Assembly: GCF_002001045.1 (NCBI RefSeq)
Contig: NZ_MUNR01000008.1
Span: 62,001-126,000, forward strand
DNA: 64,000 nucleotides
From: Rhodanobacter sp. C01
Lineage (GTDB): Bacteria > Pseudomonadota > Gammaproteobacteria > Xanthomonadales > Rhodanobacteraceae
Direction of reading: 5' to 3'
Shown piece after piece: positions 45,939 through 55,231 of the stretch. Position numbers and translations under genes: made by a program. The stretch's first letter is position 1. Every line of letters starts with the position of its first letter. The notes under the pieces were generated by a model, which was given only the letters and a program-made list of their open reading frames with translations, was not told the origin of the DNA and ran no database searches.

Positions 45939-46714
45939 GCAACACCGCCGCCAACCTCATTGCGCTGAACACCATCGTGCGCCGCGAAATCGTGCGCATC
46001 ATGCGGATCTGGACGCAGACGCTGATCCCGCCGGCGATCACCATGACGCTGTACTTCGTGATCTTCGGCAAGCTGATCGGCAGCCGCATCGGCACGATCC
46101 AGGGTGGCTTCAGCTACATGCAGTACATCGTGCCCGGCCTGGTGATGATGAGCATCATCACCAACAGTTACGGCAACATCTCCAGCTCGTTCTTCGGCGC
46201 CAAGTTCAGCCGCGCGGTGGAGGAGATGCTGGTCTCGCCGATGCCGAACTGGGTGATCCTGCTCGGCTACGTTACCGGCGCGGTGGCGCGCGGCTTGGTG
46301 GTCGGCGTGCTGGTGCTGCTGATCGCACTGTTCTTCACCGACCTGCACGTGGCGCATCCGCTGATCACGTTCGCGTCGGTGCTGCTTGGCGCCACGATTT
46401 TCTCGCTGGCCGGCTTCGTCAATGCGGTGTACGCGAAGAAGTTCGACGATATCGCGCTGGTGCCGACCTTCGTGCTCACCCCGCTGACCTATCTGGGCGG
46501 CGTGTTCTATTCGGTGAACATGCTGGGCGAACCGTGGCAAGCGATCTCGCGGGCCAACCCGATCCTGTACATGGTCAATGCCTTCCGCTTCGGCGTGCTC
46601 GGCATCAGCGATGTGCACGTGGGCGTGGCCTTCGTGGTGATGCTGGGTTTCGTGGTCGGGCTGTCGATCGTGGCGCTGCAGCTGCTCAAGCGCGGCGTCG
46701 GGCTGCGCTCCTGA
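45935..46714 (+). CDS. ABC-2 family permease (YadH-like)
   Basis: A 259-residue permease with six membrane helices. The ABC-2 pattern includes RIWTQTLIPPAITMTLYFVIFGKLIGSRIG, the conserved YMQYIVPGLVMMSI and SSFFGAKFSRAVEEMLVSPMP coupling helix, and a C-terminal PLTYLGGVFYSVNMLG motif. It pairs with the ATPase before it (ATGA overlap) to form a YadGH-like exporter; the substrate is unknown. A REP-like palindrome follows the stop by 8 bases. Confidence 0.93.
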
Positions 46715-46721
46715 CAATATC

Positions 46722-46794
46722 TGTAGGAGCGCACCCTGTGCGCGATCCTTCGTCAGATCTGGGAAGAGCATCGCGCACAGGGTGCAGTCCTACA
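46722..46794. repeat. REP-like palindrome, copy D
   Basis: Arms begin TGTAGGAGCGCACCCTGTGC at 46722 and end at 46794, with a few mismatches (cagtcct in place of cgctcct on the right). The core matches copy C, not copies A, B and E. It lies between the permease stop and the rluF start, on transcripts reading the same way. Confidence 0.75.
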
Positions 46795-46806
46795 TCGAGG
46801 TTCGAA

Positions 46807-47526
46807 ATGCGCGTCAACAAATACATCAGCGAAGCCGGTCTGTGCTCGCGCCGCGAGGCGGATGATCTGTTACTCGCCGGCCGTGTCACCATCAACGGCG
46901 AAGTGGTCTCGACCGGGGCCAAGGCCCTGGAAGGCGACGAAGTACGCGTGGATGGCGAGATCGTGCGTGCGCGCATCCTCGCCGCCACGCCGGCGGCGAA
47001 GAAGGCGGTGTATATCGCGCTGAACAAGCCGGTCGGCATCACCTGCACCACCGATCACGGCGTCGACGGCAATATCGTGGACTTCGTCGACCATCCGCAG
47101 CGAATCTTCCCGATCGGCCGGCTGGACAAGGATTCCGAAGGGCTGATCCTGCTGACCAGCAACGGCGACATCGTCAACGAGATCCTGCGTTCAGAGAACC
47201 ACCACGAGAAGGAATACCTCGTTGCAGTGAACAAGTCCGTCACCGACGACTTCCTCGCCGGCATGGCCAAGGGCGTGCGCATCCACGGCCAGATGACCCA
47301 GCCCTGCCGCGTGCGCCGGATCGCCAAGTTCGGCTTCTCGATCGTGCTGACCCAGGGCCTGAACCGGCAGATCCGGCTGATGGCCGCGGCGTTCGGCTAT
47401 CGCGTGACGCAACTGCGCCGCGTACGCATCGTCAACGTGAAGCTGGCCCACCTGAAGGTCGGCCAGTGGCGCAATCTCACCGAGGCAGAGCTGAAGGGCC
47501 TGCTGCCGGGGCGTACGCAGTGGTGA
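46807..47526 (+). CDS. rluF: 23S rRNA pseudouridine synthase, RluF type
   Basis: A 239-residue enzyme. An S4 RNA-binding domain (residues 1-55, RVNKYISEAGLCSRREADDLLL) is followed by the RsuA-family catalytic domain. The active-site Asp lies in FPIGRLDKDSEGLILLT, and NHHEKEYLVAVNKSVTDDFLAGMAKGV and LTQGLNRQIRLMAAAFGY fit RluF better than RluB or RluE. RluF makes pseudouridine at 23S position 2604. It begins at an ATG just after the REP palindrome, so its promoter must lie upstream of or within that element. Confidence 0.9.
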   Translation: MRVNKYISEAGLCSRREADDLLLAGRVTINGEVVSTGAKALEGDEVRVDGEIVRARILAATPAAKKAVYIALNKPVGITCTTDHGVDGNIVDFVDHPQRIFPIGRLDKDSEGLILLTSNGDIVNEILRSENHHEKEYLVAVNKSVTDDFLAGMAKGVRIHGQMTQPCRVRRIAKFGFSIVLTQGLNRQIRLMAAAFGYRVTQLRRVRIVNVKLAHLKVGQWRNLTEAELKGLLPGRTQW

Positions 47527-47545
47527 GCCCCACCGCTTTTCTGTA

Positions 47546-47617
47546 TAGGAGCGGCTTCAGCCGCGATGCTTTTGGCGAGCGTGCCGAAGAAGAGCATCGC
47601 GGCTGAAGCCGCTCCTA
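47546..47617. repeat. REP-like palindrome, copy E
   Basis: Arms 47546-47570 and 47593-47617 are perfectly complementary over 25 bases, with the core CGGCTTCAGCCGCGATGC shared with copy A. It lies between the converging rluF and tsaD stops and may end both transcripts. Confidence 0.85.
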
Positions 47618-47633
47618 CAACGACAGGTATCTG

Positions 47634-48665
47634 CTACGCCGCCGGCAGGCTCTGCAGGTCCCAGCGCGGATAAACCTGGACTGACGCGTCCTGATGCTGG
47701 CCGCCAGCCAGCCGGATCGCGCCAGCCAAGGCGATCATCGCGCCGTTGTCGGTGCAGAAGTCCAGTCGCGGGAAATACACCTGGAACCCGTCCTTCACGC
47801 CGGCTGCGGCCAGTTCGCTGCGCAATCTCCGGTTCGCGCCGACTCCGCCGGCGATCACCAGCCTGTGCGCGCCACTCGCCTGCAAGGCACGTCTGCACTT
47901 GATGATCAGGGTGTCGACGATGGCCTCCTCGAACGCGCGGGCGATGTCGGCGCGGGTTTGACCGCTCTGATCCGACTTCTGCCAGGCGAGCAGGACCTGG
48001 GTCTTCAGGCCGGAGAAGCTGAAATCCAGCCCCGGTCGGTCGGTCATCGGACGGGAGAAGCGGAAGGCGCCGCCACGGCCCTGTTCGGCCAGTTTCGCCA
48101 ATGCCGGACCGCCAGGGTACGGCAGGCCCATCAGCTTGGCGGTCTTGTCGAAGGCCTCACCCGCGGCATCGTCCAGCGTATCGCCGAGGATGGTGTACTG
48201 GCCGATCGCCTTCACCTCGACCAGCATGGAATGGCCGCCGGACACCAAAAGCGCCACGAATGGCGGCTCCGGCGGGTCTTCCTCCAGCAGGGGGGCCAGC
48301 AAGTGACCTTCCATATGGTGAACGCCGATGGCGGGGATACCCAAGGCCCAGGCCAGCGCACGCCCGGTGGAAGCCCCCACCAGCAAGGCGCCAACCAGGC
48401 CGGGGCCGGCGGTATAAGCCACCCCGCCGAGGTCCTGCACGGTCAGGCCGGCCTGGCCCAAGGCCTCGCGGATCAACGGCACCAGCTTGCGCACGTGGTC
48501 ACGGCTGGCCAGCTCCGGCACCACCCCGCCGTAATCGGCATGCAGCTTGATCTGGCTGTACAAGGTATGCGCCAGCAGGCCGCGCCCGGGCGCGTCCGGT
48601 TCCCAGCGCAGCAGGGCCACGCCGGTTTCGTCGCAGGAGCTCTCGATGCCGAGGATCGGCTTCAT
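47634..48665 (-). CDS. tsaD: tRNA N6-threonylcarbamoyladenosine synthase subunit TsaD
   Basis: A 343-residue ASKHA-fold enzyme. It transfers threonylcarbamoyl to A37 of tRNAs that read ANN codons, working with TsaB and Tsa[10 protein letters not shown] is at the N-terminus, HMEGH metal ligands at residues 117-121, and the sequences [28 protein letters not shown] and CTDNGAMIA are all conserved. The ATG at 48665 gives the standard start [10 protein letters not shown]; a longer frame upstream does not. It is divergent from rpsU, the usual arrangement. Confidence 0.97.
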   Translation of the reverse strand: MKPILGIESSCDETGVALLRWEPDAPGRGLLAHTLYSQIKLHADYGGVVPELASRDHVRKLVPLIREALGQAGLTVQDLGGVAYTAGPGLVGALLVGASTGRALAWALGIPAIGVHHMEGHLLAPLLEEDPPEPPFVALLVSGGHSMLVEVKAIGQYTILGDTLDDAAGEAFDKTAKLMGLPYPGGPALAKLAEQGRGGAFRFSRPMTDRPGLDFSFSGLKTQVLLAWQKSDQSGQTRADIARAFEEAIVDTLIIKCRRALQASGAHRLVIAGGVGANRRLRSELAAAGVKDGFQVYFPRLDFCTDNGAMIALAGAIRLAGGQHQDASVQVYPRWDLQSLPAA

Positions 48666-48676
48666 CGGAACAGGCT

Positions 48677-48706
48677 TTGAAAATTTTCTGTTATCCACGG
48701 TATAAT
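48677..48706 (+). promoter_or_regulatory. Sigma-70 promoter of rpsU
   Basis: TTGAAA (48677-48682) and TATAAT (48701-48706) are separated by 18 bases. The start would be about 48713, giving a 54-base leader with a small hairpin (CCTGC 48731-48735 with GCAGG 48740-48744). It overlaps the 5' leader of divergent tsaD. Confidence 0.78.
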
Positions 48707-48766
48707 TCGCGGCTCACCACATTCAACTGTCCTGCCAGAGCAGGCAGATTACCACCCGGAGTTTCC

Positions 48767-48982
48767 ATGCCCAACGTAAAAGTTCGCGAGAACGAGCCGT
48801 TCGAGATCGCACTGCGTCGTTTCAAGCGTACCTGCGAAAAGGCCGGCGTCCTGGCTGAAACGCGCAAGCGCGAGTTCTACGAGAAGCCGACCCAGGAGCG
48901 CAAGCGCAAGCGTGCTGCCGCGGTGAAGCGTCACCTGCGCCGCCTGTCGCGTGACGTCTCGCGCAAGGTCCGCCTGTACTGA
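48767..48982 (+). CDS. rpsU: 30S ribosomal protein S21
   Basis: A 71-residue, highly basic ribosomal protein with the conserved core [20 protein letters not shown] and the Lys/Arg-rich tail ([16 protein letters not shown]). The length is exactly that of gammaproteobacterial S21. The ATG at 48767 follows a cggag ribosome binding site. It opens the macromolecular-synthesis gene block with yqeY and dnaG downstream. Confidence 0.98.
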   Translation: MPNVKVRENEPFEIALRRFKRTCEKAGVLAETRKREFYEKPTQERKRKRAAAVKRHLRRLSRDVSRKVRLY

Positions 48983-49194
48983 GTTTCCCCCTGATCCGCC
49001 GCTTCGCCGGTGGGATCCAGCAGCGCCAAGGCGCTGCGCGCGCAGGAAACGCGGTCGGCGCGGGCTCTCGCAGCCACCGCAAGCACAGCAGATTCGATGG
49101 CCGGTGTTGTCCCCAGGGGCAACGCCGGCTTCGTCGTTTCCGTAGAATCGGTTTCCCGTTGCCACTCGCCCCCAAATCCACCGAGGCTTTCGCC

Positions 49195-49641
49195 ATGACA
49201 CTCAAGCAGCAGCTCACCGAAGACATGAAGAACGCCATGCGCGGCGGCGACAAGCACCGGCTGGGCGTGATCCGGCTGATGCTGGCGGCGATCAAGCAGC
49301 GCGAAGTGGACGAGCGGATCGAGCTGGACGACGTCCAGGTGCTGGCCACGCTGGAAAAGATGCTCAAGCAGCGACGCGATTCGGTCAGCCAGTTCGACGC
49401 CGCCGGCCGCGAGGACCTGTCGGCGATCGAGCGCGCCGAGATGGTGGTGATCGAGACCTACCTGCCGAGCAAGCTGAGCGAGGCGGAGATCGACGCCTTG
49501 ATCGCGGCCGCGATCAGCGACACCGGCGCCAGCACGGCTCGCGACATGGGCAAGGTGGTGGCCGCGGTGAAGGAAAAGGCCGCCGGCCGCGCCGACATGG
49601 CCGTGGTGTCGGGCAAGATCAAGGCAAAGCTGGCCGGTTGA
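49195..49641 (+). CDS. GatB/YqeY domain protein
   Basis: A 148-residue YqeY protein, helical and related to the tail domain of GatB. Marks are [37 protein letters not shown] in outline, [25 protein letters not shown] and the closing GKIKAKLAG. The role is unclear, possibly tRNA-dependent amidation or tRNA binding. The position between rpsU and dnaG is conserved across many gammaproteobacteria. The gap after rpsU is 212 bases without a visible terminator. Confidence 0.93.
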   Translation: MTLKQQLTEDMKNAMRGGDKHRLGVIRLMLAAIKQREVDERIELDDVQVLATLEKMLKQRRDSVSQFDAAGREDLSAIERAEMVVIETYLPSKLSEAEIDALIAAAISDTGASTARDMGKVVAAVKEKAAGRADMAVVSGKIKAKLAG

Positions 49642-49645
49642 GGTT

Positions 49646-49948
49646 TCAGCCAGCTCTCGCTGCCAGCAGGACCACCGCCAGCACCACCAGCATCCCGGCA
49701 GCAACGGCCGCCAGCGCGATACGGCGCCGCCGCTGCCGCAACCGCTGCCAATTCGCCAGATCCAGAAAGTAGCGTCCGTCGCCCGGGCAGCGCAGCACCG
49801 CATGGCCCACCAACTGGTGCCAGGCCATGCCCGGCTTCAGCCCAAGTTGCTCCGCACGACATGCCGTCGCCACCGTCATCGCAGCAGCCTGTTCGAACGC
49901 TCGCACGATCGTGCGCTGCTTGTGCACCATCACCGCCGTGATCACCAT
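49646..49948 (-). CDS. Small membrane-anchored protein, function unknown
   Basis: A 100-residue protein with a soluble helical N-terminal part ([20 protein letters not shown], then [20 protein letters not shown]) and a C-terminal membrane helix preceded by a strongly basic patch ([20 protein letters not shown]). The order [28 protein letters not shown] looks like a genuine conserved fold rather than antisense noise. It converges with yqeY, with 4 bases between the stops. The family is not recognised. Confidence 0.62.
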   Translation of the reverse strand: MVITAVMVHKQRTIVRAFEQAAAMTVATACRAEQLGLKPGMAWHQLVGHAVLRCPGDGRYFLDLANWQRLRQRRRRIALAAVAAGMLVVLAVVLLAARAG

Positions 49949-50107
49949 GCCTGTTCATCCTGTCTCAGCGTGACCGCACAGCTTGCAGTCGCAGGCCGGG
50001 GCCCGCAAGCCACCATGCATCGCGTTCACATCGGCTTCGTTACAAAACGGCACTCGGCCCGCCAGTCATCCCTGGTCACGCGGGCACGCACGCTGCAGGA
50101 GAAACAC

Positions 50108-50278
50108 ATGCTCAAGTGGGCCATCATTTTCGCCATTGTCTCGCTGGTTACCGGCCTGCTCGGCTTCCGGGGCATCTCCGGTGCTGCGGGCACCATCGCC
50201 AAGGTGCTTTTCGCGATCTTCGTGATTCTGTTCCTGATCGCCGTGCTCGCGGTGATCGGCGTATTCCATATCCTCTGA
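50108..50278 (+). CDS. DUF1328 family small membrane protein
   Basis: A 56-residue protein of two membrane helices: [20 protein letters not shown], then [20 protein letters not shown] and a tail ending GVFHIL. This is the DUF1328 (YtjA-like) family, abundant in Proteobacteria and often stress-induced; the function is unknown. A caggag ribosome binding site precedes the ATG. It is probably a single-gene unit. Confidence 0.88.
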   Translation: MLKWAIIFAIVSLVTGLLGFRGISGAAGTIAKVLFAIFVILFLIAVLAVIGVFHIL

Positions 50279-50317
50279 CGTTTGCGGCACGACGGCATCT
50301 TGTCGTCGTGCCTCGTC

Positions 50318-50959
50318 TCAATCGAGCAGGCGCTGCATGCGCCGATGATCCGGCACCCGTCCCTGCGCATTGGCCAGCCGGGATGAACGCTCGCCAGTCA
50401 CCTCGAAGTCCAGCCGCGTGTAAAGTCGCTCGGCTGCCGGATTGCTGGTGGCGACATCGAGCACGATCCGTTGCCGATCCATCGAACGGGCCTGTGCCAG
50501 CAGGTGCCCGATCAGCGCCTGACCGATGCCGTGCCCACGCCAGGCGGGTGCCACGGCAAGATGCGCGAGGTAATGCATGGCTCCCGTGGGCGGTGGAATC
50601 ACCGTCTCCACCCGCAATCCGCGGGCGATCACGCCTGCGGCATGACGCCAACCGTAGTGTCGGAAGATCTGCCGCGCCGCCGCCAGCGTGAACGGCCACT
50701 TCGTGTCGCCGCCGAAACCGGCCCCGACCGCCACCACCACGCCATGCAACATGCCCACCACATGGTTGCGCCAGCCGAACTCGCCGTCGCCGTCGATGAA
50801 GGCCTGGCGCAGGAACGCCTGCGCATCGCCATGCCCAGGCACCGCGAACACGTAGTCGAATGCCGCCGGGCCGGAGCTGTGGATCAGCGGTACGGCACGC
50901 GCTGCATCATCCGGTGCGGCGTGGCGAAACCGCACCGTATTATGTCCAACGTGATGCAT
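50318..50959 (-). CDS. GNAT family N-acetyltransferase
   Basis: A 213-residue GNAT-fold acetyltransferase. The acetyl-CoA site has HLAVAPAWRGHGIGQALIGHLLAQA (motif A, R-G-x-G-I-G) and the following strand-helix IVLDVATSNPAAERLYTRLDFEVTGE. The N-terminal half (IHSSGPAAFDYVFAVPGHGDAQAFL) is the substrate side and unassigned. It is divergent from dnaG by 152 bases. Confidence 0.87.
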   Translation of the reverse strand: MHHVGHNTVRFRHAAPDDAARAVPLIHSSGPAAFDYVFAVPGHGDAQAFLRQAFIDGDGEFGWRNHVVGMLHGVVVAVGAGFGGDTKWPFTLAAARQIFRHYGWRHAAGVIARGLRVETVIPPPTGAMHYLAHLAVAPAWRGHGIGQALIGHLLAQARSMDRQRIVLDVATSNPAAERLYTRLDFEVTGERSSRLANAQGRVPDHRRMQRLLD

Positions 50960-51111
50960 CAGGGCCTCGGGAAGAGCAACCAGGGGTCGTCCGGCATGCT
51001 AGCCCGGCGACCGTGCCCGTACAGTCTTCTGCCCGCAGATTGGCCGCACTTCCCACCGCCTTGGCCGACGCGCCCCCGCCCCTGCGGTCCAGGCCCTAAA
51101 CTAGGGCGCTT

Positions 51112-52848
51112 ATGCGCGGCCTGATTCCCGACAGCTTCATCGATGAACTGCTTGCCCGCGTCGACATCGTCGACGTGATAGAGCGGCGCGTGCCGCTGAA
51201 GAAGGCCGGGCGCGAGTGGACTGCCTGCTGCCCGTTCCACAACGAGCGCTCGCCCTCGTTCTACGTCAGTCCGGCCAAGCAGTTCTTCCACTGTTTCGGC
51301 TGCGGTGCGCACGGCAGCGCGGTGAAATTCCTGATGGACTACGATCGGCTGGAGTTTCCCGACGCGGTCGAGGAACTGGCGCAGACGGTCGGCCTGAAGG
51401 TGCCGCGCGAAGGCGGTCGCGAAGCCGCGCCGCGCGAGGACAAGACCGATCTCTATGCGCTGCTGGATGCGGCCGCCGGTTGGTACGAGGGCGAGCTGCC
51501 GCGCAACGCCGAGGCGCAGGCGTATTGCAGGAAACGCGGACTCGACGCGGCAACCATCAAGCAGTTCCGGCTAGGCTGGGCGCCGGCTGGCTATGACGGC
51601 GTGATCAAGGCACTGGGCAACAGCGAGCGACGCATGCAGCTGCTCAACGAAGCCGGCATGGTCGCCAGCAGCGAACGCGGCAGCAAGTACGACCGTTTCC
51701 GCGAGCGGCTGATGTTCCCGATCCTCGATCGCCGCGGCCGCGTCATCGCCTTCGGCGGGCGGGTATTGAGTTCGGAGCAATCGCCGAAATACCTCAACTC
51801 GCCCGAGACGCCGCTGTTCCACAAGGGCCGCGAGCTGTTCGCGCTGTGGCAGGTGAAGCAGGCCAACGCGAATCTCACGCGGATCATGGTGGTCGAGGGC
51901 TACATGGACGTGATCGCACTGCATCAGGCCGGGCTGCCCATTGCGGTGGCCACACTGGGCACGGCGACCACGCCGGAACATACCGAAGTGCTGTTTCGCG
52001 CGGCGCCGGACGTGGTGTTCTGTTTCGATGGAGACCGTGCCGGCCGTGCCGCCGCGTGGAAAGCGCTGGAATCCGCGCTGCCGCGATTGCGCGATGGGCG
52101 TCAGGCGTACTTCCTGTTCCTGCCCGATGGCGAGGATCCGGACTCGCTGGTGCGCAAGGAGGGCAAGGATGGCTTCGAGCAGCGCATCAAGCAGGCCTTG
52201 CCGCTGTCAGACTACTTCTTCAACGAGTTGTCGCACGACGTGGAGATGGGCAGCATCGACGGCCGCGCTCGACTGGCCGAGCGTGCCCGCCCGCTGATCG
52301 CGAAACTGCCGGATGGTGCGTTCCGCGACCTGATGGCGCAGGAACTGGAGAAGCGCAGCGGCGCCCGCACGGTGCTGCAGGCTGATCCAGCCGCGCATCG
52401 TGCCGTGCAGCGACCGGTGGCTGTGCAACGCAGTCTGGTGCGCAGCGCGATCTCGCTGCTGCTGGCCCAACCCGGATTGGCCGATCAGGTGGAGCGGCCG
52501 TACCGTTTCCTGCGCCTGGACAAGCCGGGCGTGGAACTGCTCGCCGAACTGATCGACACGGCCCGCTCGCGCCCCGGCATCAACCCGGCGATGCTGGTGG
52601 AGCATTTTGCCGAACGAGCGGAATATCCGTCGCTGCAGAAGCTGATGGCAGCGGTCGCGGTCGGCGAACCCGAGGCGCAGCGCGCCGAGTTCTTCGATGC
52701 ACTGGCACGCATGGATGACCAGGCCACCACCCAGCGCCGCGATACGCTCACCGCCAAGAGTCGCGAAGGCACACTGGACAGCGCCGAAAAGGCCGAGCTG
52801 CGCGAATTGCTGGCTGCGCGCGCACGGCCGGCCGTCGCTCCGGAATGA
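51112..52848 (+). CDS. dnaG: DNA primase
   Basis: A 578-residue primase. The CHC2 zinc-binding domain has ligands C40, H43, C61 and C64 (CPFHNERSPSFY, then HCFGCGAHG). The catalytic core (from about 110) has the Toprim metal site in VVEGYMDVIALHQAG and CFDGDRAGRAA. The C-terminal helicase-binding domain follows, from about 430. It synthesises RNA primers at the replication fork with DnaB. It follows yqeY after several small genes; rpoD, often next, is not here, and a DedA gene follows instead. Confidence 0.97.
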   Translation: MRGLIPDSFIDELLARVDIVDVIERRVPLKKAGREWTACCPFHNERSPSFYVSPAKQFFHCFGCGAHGSAVKFLMDYDRLEFPDAVEELAQTVGLKVPREGGREAAPREDKTDLYALLDAAAGWYEGELPRNAEAQAYCRKRGLDAATIKQFRLGWAPAGYDGVIKALGNSERRMQLLNEAGMVASSERGSKYDRFRERLMFPILDRRGRVIAFGGRVLSSEQSPKYLNSPETPLFHKGRELFALWQVKQANANLTRIMVVEGYMDVIALHQAGLPIAVATLGTATTPEHTEVLFRAAPDVVFCFDGDRAGRAAAWKALESALPRLRDGRQAYFLFLPDGEDPDSLVRKEGKDGFEQRIKQALPLSDYFFNELSHDVEMGSIDGRARLAERARPLIAKLPDGAFRDLMAQELEKRSGARTVLQADPAAHRAVQRPVAVQRSLVRSAISLLLAQPGLADQVERPYRFLRLDKPGVELLAELIDTARSRPGINPAMLVEHFAERAEYPSLQKLMAAVAVGEPEAQRAEFFDALARMDDQATTQRRDTLTAKSREGTLDSAEKAELRELLAARARPAVAPE

Positions 52849-52976
52849 CTTCATGCCGTCCTGCGTGCCAATGGCCGCCAACAGCATCCGGCTTCGTCGG
52901 GAGGTCATCACCAGCCGACTGTGGGATCATGCCCCGCTGCCGCAAGGCGGGCTGAGCAAGATGCGCAAGGATATCG

Positions 52977-53597
52977 ATGGATCTGCTTGAACGACTGATC
53001 ACGATTTTCGCCGAGAACGGCTATGTCGCCGTGTTCATCGCGCTGATGATCTGTGGCGCCGGCCTGCCGTTGCCGGAGGACATTACCCTGGTCGCTGGCG
53101 GCGTCATCGCCGGGCTCGGCTACGTCAATGTGCACGGCATGTTCGCGCTGGCGATGTTCGGTGTCTTGCTGGGTGATTCCGCGATCTTCCTGCTCGGTCA
53201 CCATTACGGCGCGCGCATGCTCAAGTGGCGGCTGGTGGCACGCATACTCACGCCCAAGCGCTATGCGATGGTGCAGGAAAAATTCGTGCGCTACGGCAAC
53301 CGCATGCTGTTCATCGCGCGCTTCCTGCCCGGCATGCGCACCACGGTCTACATCACCGCCGGCATCAGCCATCGCGTGTCGTTCACGCGCTTCCTGCTGA
53401 TGGATGGACTGGCTGCGCTGATCAGCGTCCCGTTCTGGGTCTACCTCGGCTATTTCGGCGCCGACAACCACGAGTGGCTGATGAAGTGGGTACGCCGCGG
53501 CCAAGGCAGCCTGTGGGCGCTGGTCGGTCTGGTCGTGCTGGCCGTACTGGTGCTGTGGTGGCGGCATCGGCGCCGTACACGCTGCCCGCAGGACTGA
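52977..53597 (+). CDS. DedA family membrane protein
   Basis: A 206-residue inner membrane protein. It has GAGLPLPEDITLVAGGVIAG, DSAIFLLGHHYGARML, the FLPGMRTTVYITAGISHRVSFTRFLL segment typical of DedA/SNARE-associated Golgi domains, and about five helices. DedA proteins flip undecaprenyl phosphate or phospholipids and affect envelope charge and antibiotic tolerance. The C-terminal tail is basic (RHRRRTRCPQD). Spacing from dnaG is 128 bases. Confidence 0.92.
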   Translation: MDLLERLITIFAENGYVAVFIALMICGAGLPLPEDITLVAGGVIAGLGYVNVHGMFALAMFGVLLGDSAIFLLGHHYGARMLKWRLVARILTPKRYAMVQEKFVRYGNRMLFIARFLPGMRTTVYITAGISHRVSFTRFLLMDGLAALISVPFWVYLGYFGADNHEWLMKWVRRGQGSLWALVGLVVLAVLVLWWRHRRRTRCPQD

Positions 53598-53703
53598 ACC
53601 GCGCGCCACAAAAAGCGGCCAGCGACGCTAACTGCAATAGCGCCGCGCGGTGGAATCACCTGCCCTGGCGAACGAAACGAACGCCAGGAAGCCCGAGACA
53701 GCG

Positions 53704-53739
53704 GGTGACACCGTCGCGACTCATCGCGACGGTGTCACC
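53704..53739. terminator. Perfect 15-bp inverted repeat over the stop codon of the OMF gene
   Basis: Arms 53704-53718 and 53725-53739 are perfectly complementary around ACTCAT, which contains the stop codon of the outer-membrane factor gene. There is no T-run on either strand, so factor-independent termination is unproven. It may protect the 3' end of the metal efflux operon's mRNA. Confidence 0.5.
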
Positions 53740-55229
53740 GCCACATCATGCCGGTTCCACCAGCCGCCACCGAGTGCCTGAAACAGCGCGACCGTATCGG
53801 CATAGCGGTTCGCGCGGGCCTGCACCAAGGTGATCTCGGCCTGCCGCCAGGTCTGTTCGGCATTGAGCATGGCGACTTCGCTGATATCACCCAGCGCCAG
53901 CTGCTGCTGCGAGATCGCCAGACTCCGCGCGGCAGCACGATCGGCCAGTTCGGCCGAGGCCAGCGCCGCCGCATCGGACTGCACCGCGTGCAGCACGTCG
54001 GCCACGTTCTGCACCGCGTCGATCACCGTACTGCGGTACTGCGCGGCGCTCTGCCGATAGGTGGCCTCGGCGGCACGTTGCTTGTGCTTCAGCGAGCCAC
54101 CGTCGAACAGCGGCGCGGTGATCGCAGCACCGAGATTCCAGAAGCCGGTGCCGGTGCTCAGCAAGGAACTCGCACTGTCCGCCGCGCTGCCGATGTTCGC
54201 GGTGATCTGCACGTTCGGCAACCGGTTGGCGATTGCCACACCGACCTGTGCGCTGGCTGCATGCAGCTGTTCGTCGGCCATGCGCACGTCGGGGCGCTGT
54301 TCGACCAGTCGCGCCGGCAGGCTCAGCGGCAGTTCGACCGGCAGCTGCAGCGCATCCAGCATGAAGCGGGCATCGATGGTATCGCTCGGCATGCGCCCGC
54401 TGAGTGCGGCCAGCAGGTCGCGTTGCTGGGCCAGCTGCTTCTCCAGCGTTGGCAGGGTGGCACGGTTCTGTTCCAGCGCGGCCTGCTGTGCGGCGACGGC
54501 AGCCTCGGGGGCATCCCCGAGCGCCTGTTGGTGCTGCAACGTCGCCATGATCTTTTCCTGGCCCGTGATGATGCTGCGGGTGGCATCGATCTGCGCGCGC
54601 AACGACGCTTCCTGGATCGCCGCATTGACCAGGTTGGTGGTCAGCGTGAGATAGGTCGCCTCCAGCTGGAAGCGCTGGGCGTTCGCCTGCGCCACCAGCG
54701 ACTCGACCTGGCGGCGGTTGCCGCCCCACAGATCCGGCGAGTACGAAATGCTGAGTTGCGCCGTGGTGAGGTTGTACAGCGTGCTGTTCGAGGCGACGTT
54801 GCTGGACAGTACGTTACCGGTCTTCTGCCTGGTCGGATTGACGCTGGCATCGACGCTGGGGAAATACGCGCCGCGCTGCGCACGCACGCTTTCCCACGCC
54901 GCCTGCAACGCTGCCTGCGCCGCGTCGGCGTCGGCGTTGTGTTTCAGCGCATCGTCGATCAGCGCATTCAGGGGTGCCGAATGGAACAGCGTCCACCACT
55001 GCCCCGGGATATCCATGTCCTGCACGAGCTGCTGTGCGTTGCCGCCCGGGCCGGGTGCGGCCGCGGTGGTGGTGTGCAGCAGGGCGGTCGGCGCGTAGTC
55101 ATGCGTGGCCGGCGGCGCCGGGCGCTGGTAATCCGGGCCGACGGCGCATGCGTTGAGCAGCAGGCCGATGCCAAGAGCGAGCAGCGTGTTGCCAACGCAC
55201 CGTGGCGCGATTTTGTGGAAAGCGTGCAT
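53721..55229 (-). CDS. Outer membrane efflux lipoprotein (NodT/CusC-like OMF)
   Basis: A 502-residue TolC-superfamily protein with a lipoprotein signal (lipobox LLNAC, about residues 24-28) and ACAVGPDYQRPAPP after it, the standard NodT-family mature start. Two repeats of long helices and barrel strands follow (VDASVNPTRQKTG, LSISYSPDLWGG, PNVQITANIG and ALGGGWW near the end). It forms the outer-membrane channel of the RND pump encoded upstream. The gap to the RND stop is 2 bases. Most metal RND systems use a CzcC-type channel, so this NodT-like partner is slightly unusual. Confidence 0.92.
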   Translation of the reverse strand: MHAFHKIAPRCVGNTLLALGIGLLLNACAVGPDYQRPAPPATHDYAPTALLHTTTAAAPGPGGNAQQLVQDMDIPGQWWTLFHSAPLNALIDDALKHNADADAAQAALQAAWESVRAQRGAYFPSVDASVNPTRQKTGNVLSSNVASNSTLYNLTTAQLSISYSPDLWGGNRRQVESLVAQANAQRFQLEATYLTLTTNLVNAAIQEASLRAQIDATRSIITGQEKIMATLQHQQALGDAPEAAVAAQQAALEQNRATLPTLEKQLAQQRDLLAALSGRMPSDTIDARFMLDALQLPVELPLSLPARLVEQRPDVRMADEQLHAASAQVGVAIANRLPNVQITANIGSAADSASSLLSTGTGFWNLGAAITAPLFDGGSLKHKQRAAEATYRQSAAQYRSTVIDAVQNVADVLHAVQSDAAALASAELADRAAARSLAISQQQLALGDISEVAMLNAEQTWRQAEITLVQARANRYADTVALFQALGGGWWNRHDVAVTPSR

Positions 55230-55231
55230 GG

